Source: Effusibacillus pohliae DSM 22757 (GTDB taxonomy: Bacteria > Bacillota > Bacilli > Tumebacillales > Effusibacillaceae). Taken from it: a DNA stretch of 64,000 nucleotides. The position numbers were made by a program, and so were the translations under genes. The stretch is taken from contig NZ_AQXL01000117.1 of assembly GCF_000376225.1 (NCBI RefSeq), positions 1-64,000 on the forward strand, given 5' to 3'. The number at the start of each line of letters is the position of its first letter. Within the stretch, counting starts at the first letter, position 1. A model generated the notes under the pieces. It worked only from the letters and a program-made list of their open reading frames with translations. It was not told the origin of the DNA and did not search any database. Shown here one piece after another: positions 52,912-61,183 of the stretch.

Positions 52912-52962
52912 ATATTTTTTAAAAGAAGCAGTTCCGGACGGAACGCCTCTCCTTTTTTGTGC

Positions 52963-53340
52963 TCATTCGGTTAACCCTTTATGCCATCCCATGATTCCAT
53001 GTTTTAGATGGCCGATCCTTGTGAACCCGTGTTTTTTTAAAATCTTCGCTGCCTGCATGCTCCGCATGCCGCTCCGGCAAGCCAGAATCACAGTCTTCTC
53101 CGGGTCAATTTCGCCCAAGCGATTCTTCAGTTCGCTCAGGGGCACATTTTTGAATCCCCTGATATGCCCTTGCCGGTATTCGTGTTTTTCCCGGACATCA
53201 AGAAAAATATGTTCTGCGGGACGTTTTAAAAGCTCCACCACCTCCTCCGCCGAAAGGTTCCTGAGTCCCTTGACCGGCATCAGCCGGCTGGCCAGGAACC
53301 AAAAAATGAGAGCGACAACCAGGTATTGCACCCATTCCAA
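52963..53340 (-). CDS. Membrane-anchored rhodanese
   Basis: 125 aa. N-terminal membrane helix (WVQYLVVALIFWFLASRL), rhodanese loop CRSGMRSM. Start is hard to fix: GGAGGTGATC overlaps the GTG at 53352, so the TTG at 53340 with the ribosome site intact is preferred. Confidence 0.85.
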   Translation of the reverse strand: MEWVQYLVVALIFWFLASRLMPVKGLRNLSAEEVVELLKRPAEHIFLDVREKHEYRQGHIRGFKNVPLSELKNRLGEIDPEKTVILACRSGMRSMQAAKILKKHGFTRIGHLKHGIMGWHKGLTE

Positions 53341-53359
53341 GTCAATGATCACCTCCTTT

Positions 53360-53391
53360 ATACCCCTGATGGTATATACCCTGGTAGGTAT
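53360..53391. promoter_or_regulatory. Tandem CstR-type operators
   Basis: ATACCCCTGATGGTAT (53360-53375) directly followed by ATACCCTGGTAGGTAT (53376-53391). Two adjacent sites between divergent genes, so the CcoG-like gene may share this control. Confidence 0.75.
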
Positions 53392-53527
53392 TATAAACGC
53401 GGCGCGATCGTTTTGTCAACACATCCTACGGGTACATGAAAACCGGACAACTTGCAGTCACTTCCCATATGCTGATTGAGGTTCGCCAAGAAATTGCAAT
53501 TACCGGGAATAAGGAAGTGAAGGCAAC

Positions 53528-54444
53528 ATGCAAATCAAACGGATTCACCCGCTGACGCGCCCGGCCGTATTCGTTGCTTTTTTCCTGGTACCGGTTTTGG
53601 ACATATTCCGAATTGATGTACCGACGCTCCATTTTTATGTGTTCCGAAAAAAATTCACAATACAGGATGACGGCTACATTCTGCTGTTGGCCGTTTTGTT
53701 TCTGGTATTTGCGGTGGCATTTGGCGCAAAATTATCGCACCGGTTTTTTCTGCACGTACATGTGCCCACACAATACGCTGGCAGGGTTTCTCATCCGGCT
53801 CGGGCGAACATACAAAGGCATCGACTGGCTTCTGGCCTCATTGCTCGCACCCGTTGTCGCGTTTTTTTTTGCTGTCCTATTTTGTGGATCCCGATTCGCT
53901 CCGGCATTCCCTCATATCGCTTGAACCCGCTTCTCTATTCGGTGTCTATCTGATTTTTGCAGTCAGCCTGTTCCTGCTGTTTGGAGTGTTTCGCTACCGG
54001 TTCTGCCGAAGCGCGTGCCCTTACGGATTTTTCCAAATGGTGTTCCGAGATCCAGCCGCGTTGCAATCAAGCAACCGATGGGGAAGACGATTGCCCTTGT
54101 TGCTGTTGGCTTTGAACTTCGCTCTGCTCGTCTGCTTCGCACTGGCGCATCCAGGGTTCGACGTACGGATCACCCGTCTGGCGGAACAACAGAATGGTGT
54201 CTATCTTTACATCGGCAGAATCGAAATTGAAAATTTGCAACGGCGAACCAATACGTACCGGTTATGGTTGATAGACTTACCACCTGGATCGAACGTCCAC
54301 CTGCAACAACAATTGTCCGTGCCCGGTGAAACCATCCGGCAGGTGCCGCTGGTGATCTTCCAACCGTCCAAACCACCATCTGCCCCGATTTTGAACATTC
54401 AAAATCTCCAGGGCCGCCGTGCACGGAAACCGGTCAACAGGTAG
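53528..54444 (+). pseudogene. CcoG/RdxA-like membrane protein in three frames
   Basis: Good start (GGAAGTGAAGG, ATG). Frame 1 gives MQIKRIHPLTRPAVF...FGAKLSHRFF; frame 2 CTYMCPHNTLAGFLIRLGRTYKG...VVAFF; frame 3 LLSYFVDPDSLRHSL...FCRSACPYGFFQMV and a C-terminal Ig-like domain. Joined, it is about 300 aa with the two CxxxCP motifs of CcoG/NapH but without the usual ferredoxin clusters. Each break lies in a T-tract (T6 at 53744-53749, T9 at 53862-53870) and each needs removal of one T. It may be a pseudogene, a sequencing error, or read by slippage. Confidence 0.7.
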
Positions 54445-54508
54445 AAAAATCGGCGGTCGATTGAAATCGCCGCCGCTATTCAACCAATACCGCAACCGCG
54501 TCACTTTG

Positions 54509-55201
54509 CTAGATGCGAAGCTGTTTCTCCAACCGATCGAGATCGAGCAGCAAATAATGATCCGGCGTGGTTTCTGCCGCTTGCGCTTTTTTCAACTGGC
54601 TGAGTGTGCGGCTGACCGTTTCCCGTGAAGTGCCGATCATATTCGCCAACTCCTGATTGGTCAGCGGTACGTCGACGCGGATCCAAGGGCCGTCCGGGAC
54701 GCCGTGCAGACGGGCAAGCCGGATCAAAAGCGTTACGATCCTGCCGAACGTATCATGCAGCACCATCTCTTCCAGACGGTCCTGCAACTCGATGATTTTG
54801 CCCTCCATTACAGCCATCATCTTCAGACACAACTGGGGATTGGATTCCAAAAGCAAGCGGAAGCGGGCCATCGGCAGTACCAGCAAAACCCCTTTTTCCA
54901 GCATCGCGGAGTGGGCGGGATATACCGTCTGCCGGAAAAAACCGATATGCGGGAACATGTCCCCGGCGTCCAGCACATTGACGATCTGTTCCCGCCCCTG
55001 TTCATCCGTCCGGTAGATTTTCACCTTGCCGCTCGCAATAAAATAGATATGCTCCAGCGGCTCGCCTTGCATGAACACCACCATCCGTTCCGCAAGCGTG
55101 CGCCGGATCAGCAACCGGCCGATTTTGCCCAGCTCTTCCTCCGACAGGTCGCAAAACAAAGCGATTTTCCGCAACAGGTCCAGCGAATTGTGAACTGGCA
55201 A
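54509..55201 (-). CDS. Crp/Fnr-family regulator
   Basis: 230 aa. cAMP-binding-like domain (about 15-130: MVVFMQGEPLEHIYFIASGKVKIYR; IVNVLDAGDMFPH) and HTH (about 165-215: LTNQELANMIGTSRETVSRTLSQLKK). The HTH core ETVSRTL matches FNR/CRP-type recognition of TGTGA, so it is a candidate for the FNR boxes at 42704 and 43600. It lacks the N-terminal Cys of Fe-S FNR proteins. TTG start behind GAGGAG. Confidence 0.9.
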   Translation of the reverse strand: MPVHNSLDLLRKIALFCDLSEEELGKIGRLLIRRTLAERMVVFMQGEPLEHIYFIASGKVKIYRTDEQGREQIVNVLDAGDMFPHIGFFRQTVYPAHSAMLEKGVLLVLPMARFRLLLESNPQLCLKMMAVMEGKIIELQDRLEEMVLHDTFGRIVTLLIRLARLHGVPDGPWIRVDVPLTNQELANMIGTSRETVSRTLSQLKKAQAAETTPDHYLLLDLDRLEKQLRI

Positions 55202-55434
55202 ACCGCATTCTCCTCACGTTTTCATTTGGTAAGCAACCCACTCTTTTTATGTATTGTACCGGAAACCAACCAACCTGTCAGGAAGACCGGGCAACCAATT
55301 TGTATCAATCTTTTGAAATACCCTCACATCTGTTGAACGTAGAGACGTCTGTTGTTCCCCGCGATCGTTCAGACATATCTGGCATTGACTCCCGCAACCT
55401 ATTGCAGGAAGATAGGAACAAGGGGGAAGCGGCG

Positions 55435-55641
55435 ATGGTGATAGAACTGTGCGAAACCAATGAGGCACGTGAACTGATCGGGCAAATCCGGGCGTCCCAT
55501 CCGACGGCCGACATCGTTGTTCACCCTTGCCTCAACCGCTGCAACGCTTGCCTCCTGGCCCTGTTCGCGTTTGTGGACGGCGAATTGCTGGAGGCGTATT
55601 CGCCGGAACAGTTGCTGGACAAAATCAAGGCTTGCCGATAA
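55435..55641 (+). CDS. DUF1450 (YuzB-like) protein
   Basis: 68 aa. VIELCETNEARE and VHPCLNRCNACLLALFAFVDGELLE hold four cysteines (C6, C32, C36, C39), as in the YuzB family; likely a metal or Fe-S site, unproven. AAGGGGGAAGCGGCG before the ATG. Confidence 0.82.
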   Translation: MVIELCETNEARELIGQIRASHPTADIVVHPCLNRCNACLLALFAFVDGELLEAYSPEQLLDKIKACR

Positions 55642-55660
55642 CCGGAAAGGAAGTGTACGA

Positions 55661-56182
55661 ATGGACGTTTTGTCAGCGATTGAGAAACGCCGGGAAATCA
55701 CCCATTTTAAGCCGGATCCGATTCCATCGGAGTTACTCGACAAACTGATGCGCGCTGCCTATCTGGCCCCGAGCGGCAACAACCTGCCTTCGCGGGAATT
55801 TATTCTCGTCACCGATCGGAAAACGCTGCGGACACTGGCCGCCACCACCCCTTACATGAAATGGCTGGAACAAAGCGCAGCCGCCGTGGTGATCGTGTCC
55901 GACCCGCAACTCAGCAAATACTGGCTGCAAGATGCGTCGATCGCCGGCGGTTTTCTCTGGTTGACAGCCGTCTCGCTCGGACTGGGGGCAGCATGGGGGG
56001 CGGTCTATCATTCGGAAGACCCGCAGGAGTCGGAGCGTCGGGAATGCTACGCCCGCAGCCAGTTGAGTATCCCCGACCATTTGCGGGTGGTCGCGATCAT
56101 CGGCCTGGGCTGGCCGGCAGCTGAACCCGGCCCGAAACAGATGTATCCTTTGGAACGGGTGGTGCATCGGGAACGTTATTAA
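55661..56182 (+). CDS. Nitroreductase-family FMN protein
   Basis: 173 aa. EKRREITHFKPDPIP start, LAPSGNNLPSREFILVTD (FMN-binding Ser/Asn), GFLWLTAVSLGLGAAWGAVY and VAIIGLGWPA. Reduces quinones or nitro compounds with NAD(P)H; substrate unknown. Nineteen nt after the DUF1450 gene, so one operon. Confidence 0.88.
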   Translation: MDVLSAIEKRREITHFKPDPIPSELLDKLMRAAYLAPSGNNLPSREFILVTDRKTLRTLAATTPYMKWLEQSAAAVVIVSDPQLSKYWLQDASIAGGFLWLTAVSLGLGAAWGAVYHSEDPQESERRECYARSQLSIPDHLRVVAIIGLGWPAAEPGPKQMYPLERVVHRERY

Positions 56183-56379
56183 GCCTGGCCACCTGCCCCG
56201 CCGTGGTGCCGCTGGTTGACAATCTGTTGGCTGTCGAGCATTCACCCGTCGGCGTACCAGCTGATCGTGTTGGGACTGCTCCTCATGCAGCCGCCCATTT
56301 GCCGGAAGTGTGGTTGCTGCGGGGACCCCAGCGAAGTACCCGGAGTCGGCTGCGAAGCGCAGCGTCACTTCGCTGGGTG

Positions 56380-56411
56380 AAAAAAAGCACCTGCCACCAC
56401 GGCAGGTGCTT
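56380..56411 (-). terminator. Terminator of the siroheme reductase gene
   Basis: Minus strand AAGCACCTGCC / GGCAGGTGCTT, then TTTTT. The rest of 56183-56448 shows nothing. Confidence 0.9.
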
Positions 56412-56448
56412 CTTCCGGCAGATGCTTTCCTTGTCGAAGAGCAGCCGG

Positions 56449-58059
56449 TTATACCGCCACCCCAAAAAATTGGTTCAACTGTTCCTGGAACGCCGCGACG
56501 CCTACGCGCTTTACGAACGCGTGGAACGATTCGCCGTCCCGCCTGTTTTCCTTGAAGAACGTCACCAGATGGGCGATCGCTTTGGCCACCTGATCCCCCG
56601 GGATGCGACCCTTCAGCTTCGTGTTGAACGCCGCATCGGGTCCCAGCACGCCGCCGATGGAAAGGTCAAACGCGTCGACCATTTTGCCGTCGATCTTCGT
56701 CAACGACCCTTGCAGCCCGATGTCGGCGATCTGCTGCTGGCCGCAGGAGTTCGGGCAACCGTTGACGTGAATCCGCACCGGCGTGTCCAGTTCCACATGT
56801 TCGTCCAGATATTCCGCGATCATCCGCATGCGTTCCTTCGTTTCCACCAGCGCCAGGTTGCAGAATTCGTTGCCGGTGCAAGACACCGCATAGGCCATGA
56901 ACGGTTTCGGGAACGGCGTCAGGCGCTCCAGCAGCTTCTCTTGCAACAATTCGTCGACCTTCTCGTCCGGAATGTTGGCCAAAATGATATTTTGCGAGTT
57001 GCAGGTACGGATCGATCCATCCCCATACTTGTCCGCCAGCCGCGCCAGTTCCTCCATTTCGTCCGCGTTGAGGCGGCCGACCGGCACGGACAGCCCGACA
57101 TAGTTCAGCCCCGGCTGCTTTTGCTTGTGCACACCGTAGAAATACCCGGCGTTCCAGCCCAGCGTCATGTCCTTGCCGCGCGACGGCAGCGGGCCGGTCA
57201 GCTTCAACAGTTCCTCTTTGAACTTCTCGGCACCCCAGTCGGCCACCAGGAACTTCAACCGGGCATGATGCCGCTTTTCGCGATAGCCGTAGTCGCGGAA
57301 AATCGTGGTGACGGCAACCGCCACCTTCAGCACGTCTTCCGGCCGCACAAAAATGTCCAATTTTTGCGCCATGTGCGGTTTCGCGGACAACCCGCCGCCG
57401 ACCATCACATGGAACCCTTTTACTTCTTCTCCGTCGATTTCCTTGATCGCCGGGGTAAAAGCCAGGTCGTTGATCTCCGCATGCCCGGCGTTATACATGT
57501 TGCCGGAAATCGAAATTTTGTATTTCCGCGGCAGATTGGAAAACTCCCGGTTCTTGTGAAAATACCGGAACACCTGCTCGACGATCGGGCTCGTATCGAT
57601 CAGCTCGTCCGGGTCGATCCCCGACAGCGGATTGCCGACGATCGTCCGCGGGCAGTCACCGCACGCTTCAATCGGCGTCAGGCCGACCGCGTCCAGGCGC
57701 TCGTAAATATCCGGCAGGCTTTGCACCGTCAGCCAGTGAAACTGGATGGCCTGACGGGTGGTCACGTCCATCAGGTTGCGGCCGTAATCCCGCGAAATGC
57801 CGGCCAGCGTGCGGGCCTGGTCGGAATTCAGAATCCCGCCGGGAATTTTCACGCGCATCATGAAATACCCGTCTGTTTTCGGCTTTTGCGCATAGACGCC
57901 GGCCCATTTCAGCAGCGCGAGGTCGTCCTCCGTAACCGCTTCAAACCCTTCTTCCGCAAACCGTTTCAGATCATCCAGAATATCTAGTCCGTCTTTTTCC
58001 AGCTTGTAGAGTTCAAACTTGTTCAATTTTGACGGATCCTTCGCCCACACCCGTTCCAC
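56449..58059 (-). CDS. Ferredoxin-dependent nitrite/sulfite reductase
   Basis: 536 aa. Two NiR/SiR half-repeats (about 20-280 and 290-520) and the siroheme-[4Fe-4S] ligands SCTGNEFCNLALVE and HVNGCPNSCGQQQIADIG. Six-electron reduction of nitrite to ammonia or sulfite to sulfide. Substrate is not certain from sequence; the sulfur-rich region upstream and a CymR-like palindrome favour sulfite, the nitrate genes favour nitrite. GTG start behind AAGGAGG. Confidence 0.9.
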   Translation of the reverse strand: MERVWAKDPSKLNKFELYKLEKDGLDILDDLKRFAEEGFEAVTEDDLALLKWAGVYAQKPKTDGYFMMRVKIPGGILNSDQARTLAGISRDYGRNLMDVTTRQAIQFHWLTVQSLPDIYERLDAVGLTPIEACGDCPRTIVGNPLSGIDPDELIDTSPIVEQVFRYFHKNREFSNLPRKYKISISGNMYNAGHAEINDLAFTPAIKEIDGEEVKGFHVMVGGGLSAKPHMAQKLDIFVRPEDVLKVAVAVTTIFRDYGYREKRHHARLKFLVADWGAEKFKEELLKLTGPLPSRGKDMTLGWNAGYFYGVHKQKQPGLNYVGLSVPVGRLNADEMEELARLADKYGDGSIRTCNSQNIILANIPDEKVDELLQEKLLERLTPFPKPFMAYAVSCTGNEFCNLALVETKERMRMIAEYLDEHVELDTPVRIHVNGCPNSCGQQQIADIGLQGSLTKIDGKMVDAFDLSIGGVLGPDAAFNTKLKGRIPGDQVAKAIAHLVTFFKENRRDGESFHAFVKRVGVAAFQEQLNQFFGVAV

Positions 58060-58076
58060 CGTCTAATCCTCCTTAT

Positions 58077-58095
58077 TCCTACAAAAATAGTAGGA
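58077..58095. promoter_or_regulatory. Inverted repeat in the reductase promoter
   Basis: TCCTAC-N7-GTAGGA, 18 nt before the GTG start. Resembles Rrf2-type (CymR/IscR-like) boxes; assignment is inference. Confidence 0.45.
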
Positions 58096-58193
58096 TATAA
58101 ACTGTTTATTTCCTATCATACAACCGTCTTGCGGAAATGTCCAGGGAATTTTGCGGATGGGCTTGTCATATGTTGTGACGAGGGGGGATCGGC

Positions 58194-58520
58194 ATGGGGT
58201 TTGTCTCGACGATGATCCTGGACTTCTGCGTCGCTTTGGGAATGGTGCTGGGCGGCTCGCTGGTCGGAGGGGTCGGTGCACTGCTGACACATTACCCGCC
58301 GATGAAGGCGATGCTCGATCTGGCGGAACAATTGAAAATCTGGGCGTTGGTGGCGGCCGTCGGCGGATCGGTCGATACATTAAAAATCATCGGGGATGGC
58401 GTGTGGGGCTTCCAGTTTAGCCCGGTCGTCAAGCAATTTGCGTATCTGATCGCATCGTTTCTCGGCTGCCAGGTGGGGTATTATCTGGTGAAATGGATCG
58501 TCACGGAAAGGGCCGCCTGA
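58194..58520 (+). CDS. ytrH: Sporulation membrane protein YtrH
   Basis: 108 aa, three membrane helices (FCVALGMVLGGSLVGGVGALL; LVAAVGGSVDTLKII; FAYLIASFLGCQVGYYLVKW). YtrH is made in the mother cell under sigma-E and is needed for good spores. GGGGGGATCGGC before the ATG. Confidence 0.88.
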   Translation: MGFVSTMILDFCVALGMVLGGSLVGGVGALLTHYPPMKAMLDLAEQLKIWALVAAVGGSVDTLKIIGDGVWGFQFSPVVKQFAYLIASFLGCQVGYYLVKWIVTERAA

Positions 58521-58975
58521 TGCAGCGGATCGGCGTGTTTCTGGTGGGGATTGTGGTGGGAGCGGCCGGTACGCTGGCAGCGAAAGGCCATGACCTGGAC
58601 CTTCTGTATCTGCAAATGAACAAACTGCGGGGCGAAAACAACCAGTTACAAGAGGAAATCGACTCGCTGAAAAAAGACCTGATCAACAAACAGCGGCAGA
58701 GCATCCGCAGAGTGCGCAAGATCGAAGTGACCGTCAAAGCGCCCGACGAGTTCACCAAACTGGCGATCAGCAAATATGTGAAAGATCACACGCGGCCGCT
58801 CTTGGGCCAGGAATTGACTTATCTGGAGGCACATCCAACTATGGTGAAGGGGCTGATCGATGGACGGGTCGTGTCTTTGCAAAATCAGCCGTATTCCCTG
58901 CGCGTCGAGTTGGTTGTGATCGGCGAAACGCTTTCGATATGGGTAGAGGGAATCAAGCAACCGGCGAGCTCTTGA
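58520..58975 (+). CDS. ytrI: Sporulation protein YtrI
   Basis: 151 aa. Membrane anchor (IGVFLVGIVVGAAGTLAAKG), coiled coil (about 25-55: MNKLRGENNQLQEEIDSLKKDL), and a C-terminal globular domain. Partner of YtrH; its ATG overlaps the ytrH stop (TGATG), so translation is coupled. The 3' end overlaps the small GerP-like gene on the other strand by 23 nt. Confidence 0.86.
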   Translation: MQRIGVFLVGIVVGAAGTLAAKGHDLDLLYLQMNKLRGENNQLQEEIDSLKKDLINKQRQSIRRVRKIEVTVKAPDEFTKLAISKYVKDHTRPLLGQELTYLEAHPTMVKGLIDGRVVSLQNQPYSLRVELVVIGETLSIWVEGIKQPASS

Positions 58976-59126
58976 TCCCCTCTTTCGTGTCCTCTGTTTC
59001 GTCATCCCATTCGTCCGCCTGATCCCAATCCAAATCCGGATCATGCTGCACATACCCGATACTGACCACACTTGTGCCTTGCAGGGAACCGATTTTCAAC
59101 ACCTGGATGTTGTAGGTCACATTCAC
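58953..59126 (-). CDS. Small GerP-family spore protein (GerPB/GerPD-like)
   Basis: 57 aa. MNVTYNIQVLKIGSLQGTSV followed by VSIGYVQHD: the (I)xxLKIxSLxxxSVxxIG pattern of the GerPB/PD/PE group. Acidic tail (DLDWDQADEWDDETED). GTG start overlaps the stop of the GerPC-like gene. GerP proteins lie in the spore coat and let germinants reach their receptors. Confidence 0.7.
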   Translation of the reverse strand: MNVTYNIQVLKIGSLQGTSVVSIGYVQHDPDLDWDQADEWDDETEDTKEGIKSSPVA

Positions 59127-59536
59127 GGATGCAAATCCTCCAGATAGCGCAGCCTCCGCTCAAATGACGCAGCCAACTCTTCCAGCGACTGCAACCGTTG
59201 TTCGACCGACTCCCACCGTTGTTCCCAGGTAAGCAGTTTGTCTGTCACCTCCTGCATGCTCCGCTCCAGATCCTGAATCCGCAGTTTGGTCGGCCGCTTC
59301 GCTTCTCCTTGCACTTCGTCGCCAGTTGCCTGAATTCGTTTATCCATTTCGTTTCCCATATGAACCCCCAAATCCAAAATTCCGTTTTGAATGCTGTCAA
59401 CCGTCAGATTTTCGATATGGTATTCGATCGTTCCAAACCGCGGCTGCTCCCGCAGTTGTTTCAGTTCTTCCTCAATCTGACGGAGCCGTTCCTTCAGTTC
59501 CAGGATTTCGTTATGCCACGGCAGATAGATAACGAT
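59123..59536 (-). CDS. gerPC: GerPC-like coiled-coil spore protein, no standard start codon
   Basis: About 137 aa in one clean frame: IYLPWHNEILELKERLRQIE (coiled coil), EQPRFGTIEYHIENLTVDSI then LDLGVHM, and a second coiled coil (about 80-135, EVTDKLLTWEQRWESVEQRLQ). Matches the GerPC plan. There is no ATG, GTG or TTG between the upstream stop and residue 54; the ribosome site GGGAGGGG is followed by ATC GTT ATC. Either ATC (59536 or 59530) is used, or there is a base error. Shorter than Bacillus GerPC (about 205). Confidence 0.68.
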   Translation of the reverse strand: MVIYLPWHNEILELKERLRQIEEELKQLREQPRFGTIEYHIENLTVDSIQNGILDLGVHMGNEMDKRIQATGDEVQGEAKRPTKLRIQDLERSMQEVTDKLLTWEQRWESVEQRLQSLEELAASFERRLRYLEDLHP

Positions 59537-59545
59537 CCCCTCCCG

Positions 59546-60085
59546 CTATTCAAAATCGATGGGAATCGGGCTGCCACCGGTTTCCCCTCTCGGTCCGGCA
59601 TCCTTGATCATGTGCACCTCGAGCAGTCCCTGCCGATAAAACGCCCGCACCTTGCGCGGCAGCACGCGAACCGGCAGCGTAATTTCCCGTTCGAACGAGC
59701 GCGGTCTTTCCGACAGGATGAACTGGTCATCCGGAATGCCGGAATACCGGACCCGGGGATTCCCTTTCACCACCAGCCGGTTGGGTTCGACGACCAGCTT
59801 GACATCGCTGCTTTTTTCCAGTCCCGGCACCTCCAAAACGGCGATCAGTTCACTGCGCGTCTGGTACAGATCGACTCGCGGATAGTCGCCGCCCGTCATC
59901 TGAAACAGATTCTGGAACGGATTGGCCGCATTGGAGTCCCCTTTGATGCCGGGAATTCCAGGGATGTTGGGAAGATGCATGTGGGAAGGCATCAAATTTT
60001 TCATAAAATCCTCGCCGAACATCTTCTGCAGCTGCTCCCCCATCTTCCCCAACTGGCGCAACGAATCGAACGGATTCTGATTCAT
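59546..60085 (-). CDS. Hsp20/alpha-crystallin-family small heat-shock protein
   Basis: 179 aa. Met/Pro/Gly-rich N-terminal arm (about 1-65), alpha-crystallin domain (about 75-165: RVDLYQTRSELIAVLEVPGLEKSS; FEREITLPVRVLPRKVRAFYRQGLLEVHMIK). Its place among GerP-like genes suggests a spore-coat-associated Hsp20 such as CotP; AGGAGGTGAGCGGA before the ATG. Confidence 0.88.
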   Translation of the reverse strand: MNQNPFDSLRQLGKMGEQLQKMFGEDFMKNLMPSHMHLPNIPGIPGIKGDSNAANPFQNLFQMTGGDYPRVDLYQTRSELIAVLEVPGLEKSSDVKLVVEPNRLVVKGNPRVRYSGIPDDQFILSERPRSFEREITLPVRVLPRKVRAFYRQGLLEVHMIKDAGPRGETGGSPIPIDFE

Positions 60086-60261
60086 TCCGCTCACCTCCTG
60101 TCATTACCGTATGCAGGCAACCACCCATTGGTGAAGATTACGGAGAAAAACGTGGAAGGCTGGTTGCAATGTGAAAAACTAAAAAAAGAGGCAGCGCACT
60201 GCCCCGTCCGTAGTCGTTTGCGTGGACGCTCACCTTTCGGCCTGTAAACCTTCTGATTACG

Positions 60262-60687
60262 CTACCAATAAAATCCAGGATTCCCGAACCCATACGGCCG
60301 ATAAGGTACCCCTGGCCCGTATCCTGGCTGATACCCGAACCCATATCCGGGTGCGCCATACCCAAAACCGGATCCCGGCCCGTATCCCGGGGTTCCATAT
60401 CCCCAGTGCGGGGCTCCATAGCCGCGAAACCCTCGCAGCCCAAACAATGCGGCAAAAGGCAACAACCAGAACACCTGCTGTCCCTTCAATTTTTCCGGTT
60501 TATCAGCTGTCACCGCCCGCATCTTGGCACACTTCGCCTTTGCCTTTGGCGGCGTGCCCGGGAGCATCTCCAGCAAAACACCATGCGGCGTTACTTCTCT
60601 GACCATCCCTTGATAGCTTCGATTTCCTTTGCAACTGATGCAGACCATTTGCCCCAATAACCCGTTTGCCTCTTGAACTGAAACCAC
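60262..60687 (-). CDS. LSm-like domain protein with Gly/Tyr-rich tail (spore coat-like)
   Basis: 141 aa. N-terminal 45 residues (LLGQMVCISCKGNRSYQGMV then VREVTPHGVLLEML) have the G..V.V...N..Y.G.V..V...GV.L spacing of Sm/Hfq-type beta barrels. A basic stretch and a short hydrophobic segment (FWLLPFAALFGL) lead to about 50 residues of GYG/PGYG repeats typical of insoluble spore-coat proteins. GTG chosen behind GGGAGG. No named family recognised. Confidence 0.65.
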   Translation of the reverse strand: MVSVQEANGLLGQMVCISCKGNRSYQGMVREVTPHGVLLEMLPGTPPKAKAKCAKMRAVTADKPEKLKGQQVFWLLPFAALFGLRGFRGYGAPHWGYGTPGYGPGSGFGYGAPGYGFGYQPGYGPGVPYRPYGFGNPGFYW

Positions 60688-60766
60688 TTCATGACCTCCC
60701 TTATGCTTCCACAGTCCACGATCATGGCACACGCAGCACATTCCGCTGCCGTCCCATTTCCAGGAT

Positions 60767-60976
60767 TCACTCCGTTCTCCCCGAACGGTGGAGCAGATTT
60801 CCAATCACCAGAAACATCAGCAGCACATAGATGATGAGAAACACGACCACCCAAGGGGTGAAGCGGCCGAACGCACCGTCTTCGCCCACCCGCCGCAGCA
60901 CGAGCAACATCAGCAACACAAAGACAATCAAAAATGCGATGATCCAGTGGAGGTGTCGGCCGATTTTTGCATGCAT
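60767..60976 (-). CDS. Small two-helix membrane protein
   Basis: 69 aa, two helices that repeat each other (FLIVFVLLMLLVLRR and FLIIYVLLMFLVIGN). The second half, DGAFGRFTPWVVVFLIIYVLLMFL, resembles YjcZ-type sporulation peptides. AAAAGGGGGAATCCG before the ATG. Function unknown. Confidence 0.65.
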   Translation of the reverse strand: MHAKIGRHLHWIIAFLIVFVLLMLLVLRRVGEDGAFGRFTPWVVVFLIIYVLLMFLVIGNLLHRSGRTE

Positions 60977-61183
60977 CGGATTCCCCCTTTTTTCCCCGAT
61001 TGCTTCACTGTACGCAATTTGCAGCGGCCGTGGAACGGCCTGTGTCCCAAAAACGCGAATTTCATGTTGCAAAAACGATGCTCCCGTCCACAAATCCGCG
61101 GTCTTCCTAAGCCAGTTGCCCGTTGCCTGCGTTCCGTTTCCCGCATTATTTGAAGTAGACCATGTAAAGGAGGGGGGTTGGCG

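Noticed and set aside
56203-57987. 594-codon frame opposite the siroheme reductase
   Set aside because: Antisense shadow; no conserved motifs.
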